The notes beneath the pieces were generated by a model. It was not told where the DNA came from. It was given only the letters and a program-made list of their open reading frames with translations, and ran no database searches. A stretch of 9,175 nucleotides of DNA, from positions 1-9,175 of the forward strand of contig CAMXNV010000080.1 in assembly GCA_947245315.1 (NCBI GenBank). Reading direction: 5' to 3'. Origin of the DNA: an uncultured Oscillibacter sp. (GTDB lineage Bacteria > Bacillota > Clostridia > Oscillospirales > Oscillospiraceae). Positions 5,494 to 9,175 of this stretch are shown one piece after another. Positions within the stretch are counted from its first letter, which is position 1. Every line of letters begins with the position of its first letter. A program made the position numbers and the translations under genes.

Positions 5494-7113
5494 ATGAGTA
5501 AAGTTGGAAAGCGGCTGGCGGCGAACCAAACGCCCAAGCCTCCCCGGAAGGGGAAACTGACCCGGCAGCAGATCATCCTGATTGTGGTGGCGGCGGTGCT
5601 GGCCATCGCCCTGGCGGCGGCCCTGGCCATCCGGAGCCTGTTCGTCCGGCCGGAGCTGCCCGCCCGGAACGACCCCGAGAAGACCCAGGACCTGGACGGG
5701 GACGGCCAGCCCGACGGGCCCGAGGCCATCGACTATGGCGACGGCATCCGCCCCCGGGGGGGCGACGGGGAGCGGAAGAGCAAAGACTATTGGACCGTCT
5801 TGATCCTGGGCCGGGACACCGGCGGCGGGGGCAACACGGACACCATGCTCCTGGCCAGCTACGATGTGACCAATCAGAAGGCCACGGTCATGTCCATTCC
5901 CCGGGACACCATGGTGAATATCCCCTATGATATCAAAAAAATCAATGCCGTATACAACTACTACGGGCAAAACGAAAAGGGCATCCAGCACCTCTACAAG
6001 GAGATCGCCCAGCTGGTGGGCTTCGAGCCGGACTTCCAGGTGGTGGTGGAGTGGGACGCCGTGGGGGCGATTGTGGACGCCATCGGCGGCGTGTACTTCG
6101 ATGTGCCCCGGGACATGAATTACGACGATCCTTATCAGGACCTCCACATCCATCAGAAAGAGGGCTATCGCCTTCTCACCGGGGACGACGCCATGCAGGT
6201 CCTCCGCTACCGGCACGACAACCGGAAAAACGGCGTCCGCCTGGGCTACCCCGAGGGGGACGTGGGCCGCATCAAAACCCAGCAGGCCTTTTTGAAGGCC
6301 ATGGTGGAGCAGGTGCTCCAGCCCAAGAACATGACCAAGGCGGGGCCCCTGATCGAGGCGTTTAATAAAAACGTGGAGACGGACATGAGCTTCCAGAACA
6401 TCCTCTGGTTCGCCAAGGCGGCGGTCCTGGGGGGCTTGAAGATGGAGAATGTCAACTTTGTCACCATGCCCCACACCAGCAAGGACGTATACAGCCGCTC
6501 CATTGTGCGGGATACCGGCGGGCGGCAGAGCATGGTGAACTATGTGCTCCCCAAGCCCCAGGCCCTGCTGGACTTGGTGAACAACGAGCTCAGCCCCTTT
6601 CAGGAGGTCTTCACCCTGTCGGACCTGGACATCATGTCCGTGAATTCCGACGGCAGCATCCGCTCCTCCACGGGCTACGTGGAGGACAAACAGGCGGCGG
6701 CCCCGCCACCCAAACCGGAGCCGGAAGAGGAGGAGCCCGCCGTAGACGAGAACGGGAACCCCATCGACCCGGAGACGGGCCTGCCCCTTGCGCCGGAGGG
6801 CGGGGAGCCCCTGGTGGTGGACCCGGAGACGGGAGAGCCCGTGGTGACCGCCCCGCCGGACACATCCGCCGATCCCGCCGGGAGCGGGAACAGCGGAACC
6901 GGCAGCGGCGGCGCCGGGGACAGCGGAGGCGACCCGGCTCCCGCAGAACCGCCAAGCGGCGGCACGGCGCAGCCGGAGGCTCCGGTCACCGTTCCGCCGG
7001 AGAATCAGCCCCCGGCGGAACCGGCTCCCCAGGAGCCGGAGGCCCCGGCGGCTCAAGAGCCCGCTCCCTCGGACCCGGGCTTCACCTTCATCGAGCCGCC
7101 CCCCAACCCGTGA
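5494..7113 (+). CDS. LytR-CpsA-Psr (LCP) family cell-wall polymer transferase with disordered tail
   Basis: LCP enzymes transfer lipid-linked anionic glycopolymers onto peptidoglycan outside the membrane. The 539 residues comprise a basic cytoplasmic start (1-26), one membrane helix (about 27-46), an extracellular linker (47-98), the LCP core (about 99-275, with a further folded segment to about 395) and a Pro/Glu/Gly-rich tail (400-539). Core motifs are LILGRDTG (103-110), SIPRDT (134-139), KINAVYNYYG (149-158), LTGDDAMQVLRYRH (228-241) and GDVGRIKTQQAF (255-266). The Arg usually found before the (S/T)DT motif is Asn114 here (GGNTDTM). The linker holds DLDGDGQPDG (66-75), which looks like a calcium-binding loop. 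The tail carries two DPETG copies (425-429, 443-447). It lies 16 bases after nadD-yqeK. The ribosome binding site is modest (AAAGGA, 5477-5482, or the nearer AGAGAGG). Confidence 0.92.
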   Translation: MSKVGKRLAANQTPKPPRKGKLTRQQIILIVVAAVLAIALAAALAIRSLFVRPELPARNDPEKTQDLDGDGQPDGPEAIDYGDGIRPRGGDGERKSKDYWTVLILGRDTGGGGNTDTMLLASYDVTNQKATVMSIPRDTMVNIPYDIKKINAVYNYYGQNEKGIQHLYKEIAQLVGFEPDFQVVVEWDAVGAIVDAIGGVYFDVPRDMNYDDPYQDLHIHQKEGYRLLTGDDAMQVLRYRHDNRKNGVRLGYPEGDVGRIKTQQAFLKAMVEQVLQPKNMTKAGPLIEAFNKNVETDMSFQNILWFAKAAVLGGLKMENVNFVTMPHTSKDVYSRSIVRDTGGRQSMVNYVLPKPQALLDLVNNELSPFQEVFTLSDLDIMSVNSDGSIRSSTGYVEDKQAAAPPPKPEPEEEEPAVDENGNPIDPETGLPLAPEGGEPLVVDPETGEPVVTAPPDTSADPAGSGNSGTGSGGAGDSGGDPAPAEPPSGGTAQPEAPVTVPPENQPPAEPAPQEPEAPAAQEPAPSDPGFTFIEPPPNP

Positions 7114-7152
7114 GAAACCATTCACATATTTTCAGGAAAGAGAGGCGTTTTT

Positions 7153-7515
7153 ATGACACCGAAGGAGCTGGCCATCATTGCCGCCAAGGCCCTGGACGAA
7201 AAAAAGGGCAAGGAAATCAGCGCCATTGAAATCACGGAGATCACCACCCTGGCGGACTACTTTGTCATTGCCACCGGCGGGTCCAACACCCAGATCAACG
7301 CCCTGTGCGACGCGGTGGAAAAGGCCATGAAGGAACAGGCGGGGGAGGCCCCCCTCCACCGGGAGGGCCACCGGGACGGCACCTGGGTGCTGCTGGACTA
7401 CGGCTGTGTGGCGGTCCACGTGTTCTCCCAGGAGGCCCGGGAGTTCTACGACCTGGAGCGCCTGTGGTCCGACGGGAAGCCCCTGGACCTCAGCGGCGTG
7501 CTGACGGCGGATTAA
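7153..7515 (+). CDS. rsfS: RsfS/Iojap ribosomal silencing factor
   Basis: RsfS binds protein uL14 of the large ribosomal subunit and blocks subunit joining when nutrients run short. The 120-residue protein matches the family in length and motifs: an N-terminal helix (MTPKELAIIAAKALDEKKG), LADYFVIATGGSNTQ (33-47), GTWVLLDYGCVAVHVF (76-91) and REFYDLERLW (96-105). Cys85 stands where many homologues have Asp or Glu in the DYG-x-V strand, a mild difference. A purine-rich site (AGGAAAG then AGAGG, 7134-7145) precedes the ATG. It is the last gene of the yhbY-nadD-yqeK-LCP-rsfS run, and a strong hairpin follows 22 bases after its stop, so the operon probably ends here. Confidence 0.95.
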   Translation: MTPKELAIIAAKALDEKKGKEISAIEITEITTLADYFVIATGGSNTQINALCDAVEKAMKEQAGEAPLHREGHRDGTWVLLDYGCVAVHVFSQEAREFYDLERLWSDGKPLDLSGVLTAD

Positions 7516-7537
7516 AATCCACGGTCCCGTACCGGAG

Positions 7538-7578
7538 AAACAGCGGGCGGGAGGCCATCGGCCTCTCGCCCGCTGTTT
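7538..7578. terminator. Bidirectional terminator between convergent genes
   Basis: The left arm (7538-7556) and right arm (7560-7578) pair along 19 positions with one G.T wobble and the loop ATC. The stem starts with AAACAGCGGGCG and ends with CGCCCGCTGTTT, so each strand's transcript ends the hairpin in UUU. The T-run is short on both sides (TTTGT on +, TTTCT on -). It lies between the stop of rsfS (7515) and the stop of the convergent kinase gene (7593), as expected for a shared terminator. Confidence 0.8.
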
Positions 7579-7592
7579 GTATGAATAAGTAT

Positions 7593-9175
7593 TTAGGACT
7601 TGCCGCCCGCCGTGCGCTTCAGCAGGTTCTCCAGGGTTTTCAGCAGCTTGGCAATGTCAATGGGCTTGGAGATGTGCCCGTTCATGCCGCATTTCAGGGC
7701 CTCCTGTTTGTCCTCCTCAAAGGCGTTGGCGGTCATGGCCAGGATGGGGATGGTGGAGAGATGGGGGTCCTCTAGGCTCCGGATGAGCTTCGTGGCCTCG
7801 TAGCCGTTCATCACGGGCATCTGGACGTCCATCAGCACCAGCTGGTAGTACCCGGGCTCTGCCCGCCGGAGCATATCCACGGCGATCCGGCCGTTGCCCG
7901 CGATTTCCACGGTGAAGCCCGCCTCCTCCAGGATGGCCTGGGCAATCTCCTGGTTCAGCTCGTTGTCCTCCGCCAGGAGGATGCGGCCCAGGGCGACGGA
8001 GGGGATGTTCAGCTCCAGGTGGTCCGCCTCCTGCTTCCCGTCGCTGTTGACAATGGAGAGTAGGCAGTCCCGCAGCTCGGAGAGGAAGAGGGGCTTGCCG
8101 CAGAAGGCGGTGACCCCGGCCTGCCGGGCCTCGTCCTCGATGTCGGCCCAGTCGTAAGCCGTCAGCACGATGATGGGCACGTCCTCGCCGCACTCCTTCC
8201 GGATGCGCCGGGTGACCTCGATGCCGTTCATGTCCGGCAGCAGCCAGTCGATGATATAGACAAAGTAGTTGTCCCGCCGCATGACGGACTGGCGGGTGCG
8301 GAGCACCGCCTCCTTGCCGGAGAGGGTCCACTCCGCCCGCATGCCGATTTGCTGGAGCATGCAGCTGACGCTGTCGCAGGTGTTGAAATCGTCGTCCACC
8401 ACCAGGGCCCGGCAGCCCTTCAGCTCCGGGATGTCGGTGGGCTCCTTGTCCCCGGCGGAGAGGCGGAAGGTGATGTTGACCAGGAACTCCGTGCCCACGT
8501 TCAGCTTGCTTCTCACCTCGATGGACCCGTTCATCATGTCCACGATATTTTTGGTGATGGCCATGCCCAGCCCGGTGCCCTGGATGCCGCTGGTGGTGGA
8601 GTTCCGCTCCCGCTCAAAGGGCTCGAAGATGTGGGAGACGAAGTCCTCGCTCATGCCGATGCCCGTGTCCTTGATGCAGAACTCGTAGGAGGCGTGGCCC
8701 GCCGGGGCGCCGGGCTTCTCCGTCACCCGGATGCTGACGATGCCCCCGGCGGGGGTGTACTTGATGGAGTTCCCCAGGAGGTTCAGGAGAACCTGGTTCA
8801 GCCGCAGCTGGTCACAGAAGATGTCCTCGTGCATCACGTCCACGGCATCCATATACAGCTCCAGCTGCTTGGCGTGGATGTCCGCCTGCACGATGCTGCG
8901 CAGGCCGTGGAGAATGTCCGGCAGGGAGCAGGGCTTCTCGTCCAGGTACATTTTGCCGCTTTCGATGCGGCTCATGTCCAGCACGTCGTTGATGAGGCTC
9001 AGGAGGTGGTTGCCGGAGGTCATGATCTTTTTTAAGTACTCCTCCACCTGCTCCCGGTTGTCGATGTGGGTGGAGGCCAGGGCGGTAAAGCCGATGATGG
9101 CGTTCATGGGGGTCCGGATGTCGTGGGACATGTTGGAGAGGAAGACGCTCTTGGCCTTGCTGGCCCGGTTGGCCT
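7593..9175 (-). CDS. Hybrid sensor histidine kinase with two receiver domains (5' end outside window)
   Basis: The gene enters from the right edge; 526 C-terminal residues are visible, and numbers below count from the edge. The dimerisation/phosphoacceptor domain holds SNMSHDIRTP with the phosphorylated His at 17 (bases 9123-9125). The ATPase domain follows, with N box LNQVLLNLLGNSIKYTP (125-141), G1 DTGIGM (169-174) and G2 GTGLGM (199-204). The first receiver has acidic DDD (260-262), acceptor Asp309 in IIDWLLPDMNG, Thr338 and Lys360. The second has ED (402-403), acceptor Asp449 in LMDVQMPVMNG, Thr481 and Lys503. Both receivers look competent. The protein stops about 20 residues after the second receiver with no Hpt domain. 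The sensor region lies outside, so the stimulus is unknown. The ATG at 9131 is internal, since reading continues to the edge as ANRASKAKSVFLSN. Confidence 0.93.
   Translation of the reverse strand, partial: ANRASKAKSVFLSNMSHDIRTPMNAIIGFTALASTHIDNREQVEEYLKKIMTSGNHLLSLINDVLDMSRIESGKMYLDEKPCSLPDILHGLRSIVQADIHAKQLELYMDAVDVMHEDIFCDQLRLNQVLLNLLGNSIKYTPAGGIVSIRVTEKPGAPAGHASYEFCIKDTGIGMSEDFVSHIFEPFERERNSTTSGIQGTGLGMAITKNIVDMMNGSIEVRSKLNVGTEFLVNITFRLSAGDKEPTDIPELKGCRALVVDDDFNTCDSVSCMLQQIGMRAEWTLSGKEAVLRTRQSVMRRDNYFVYIIDWLLPDMNGIEVTRRIRKECGEDVPIIVLTAYDWADIEDEARQAGVTAFCGKPLFLSELRDCLLSIVNSDGKQEADHLELNIPSVALGRILLAEDNELNQEIAQAILEEAGFTVEIAGNGRIAVDMLRRAEPGYYQLVLMDVQMPVMNGYEATKLIRSLEDPHLSTIPILAMTANAFEEDKQEALKCGMNGHISKPIDIAKLLKTLENLLKRTAGGKS

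Noticed and set aside
4236..5729. 497-residue open frame on the - strand over nadD-yqeK
   Set aside because: Antisense shadow of a gene with intact NadD and HD motifs; its translation is rich in Arg, Gly, Pro and Leu without domain features.
5290..7125. 611-residue open frame on the - strand over the LCP gene
   Set aside because: Antisense shadow; the + strand carries clear LCP motifs and a membrane helix, while the - strand reading looks random and His/Val/Gly-rich.
7717..9035. Open frames in other registers over the histidine kinase
   Set aside because: They are shadows of a gene whose kinase and receiver motifs are complete in the chosen frame.
9129..9131. ATG at 9131 (- strand) as the start of the histidine kinase
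   Set aside because: It is the Met just before the phosphoacceptor His motif. The frame continues to the window edge with residues typical of the helix before that motif, so the gene is truncated by the window.

Overview
The window reads as chromosome of a GC-rich Firmicute, most likely a gut clostridium of the Oscillospiraceae (Flavonifractor or Lawsonibacter type). That placement is an inference from three things: the order yhbY/yqeI - nadD - yqeK - rsfS/yqeL, which is the Bacillus/Clostridium yqe cluster; strong GCC/CTG/CGG codon bias; and palindromic intergenic repeats of a kind I associate with this family. Nothing here proves a species.

Layout. Bases 1-481 hold no gene. They contain a MITE-like palindromic element (41-203) and a purine/pyrimidine mirror repeat with a hairpin (358-426). 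Then, all on the + strand: ftsY (482-1354, SRP receptor); an array of six back-to-back hairpins (1360-1530); rph (1586-2308, RNase PH) overlapping by one base with rdgB (2308-2904, XTP/dITP pyrophosphatase); a GTG-started 51-residue membrane protein (2918-3073); an extremely acidic protein of unknown function (3168-3518); a small zinc-ribbon protein (3534-3758); and yhbY (3799-4122), whose last codons and stop lie in a heptamer repeat array (4112-4254). After that come a fused nadD-yqeK gene (4290-5477), an LCP-family membrane protein with a long disordered tail (5494-7113) and rsfS (7153-7515). A strong hairpin (7538-7578) separates rsfS from a convergent hybrid sensor histidine kinase on the - strand (7593 to beyond 9175), which runs off the window.

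The genes are mostly housekeeping, grouped around RNA and ribosome quality and nucleotide hygiene: membrane targeting of ribosomes (FtsY), tRNA 3'-end trimming (RNase PH), clearance of non-canonical NTPs (RdgB), ribosome assembly (YhbY), NAD synthesis plus Ap4A breakdown (NadD-YqeK), transfer of cell-wall polymers (LCP) and ribosome silencing (RsfS). Three starts are not ATG (TTG for rph and nadD, GTG for the small membrane protein), each chosen by its Shine-Dalgarno sequence.

I see no defence island, CRISPR array, phage or complete mobile element. The points most worth a second look are the triplex-capable mirror repeat before ftsY, the opposed NNAGGAG heptamer arrays that run into the end of yhbY, the hairpin array after ftsY, the very acidic 116-residue protein, and the NadD-YqeK fusion.
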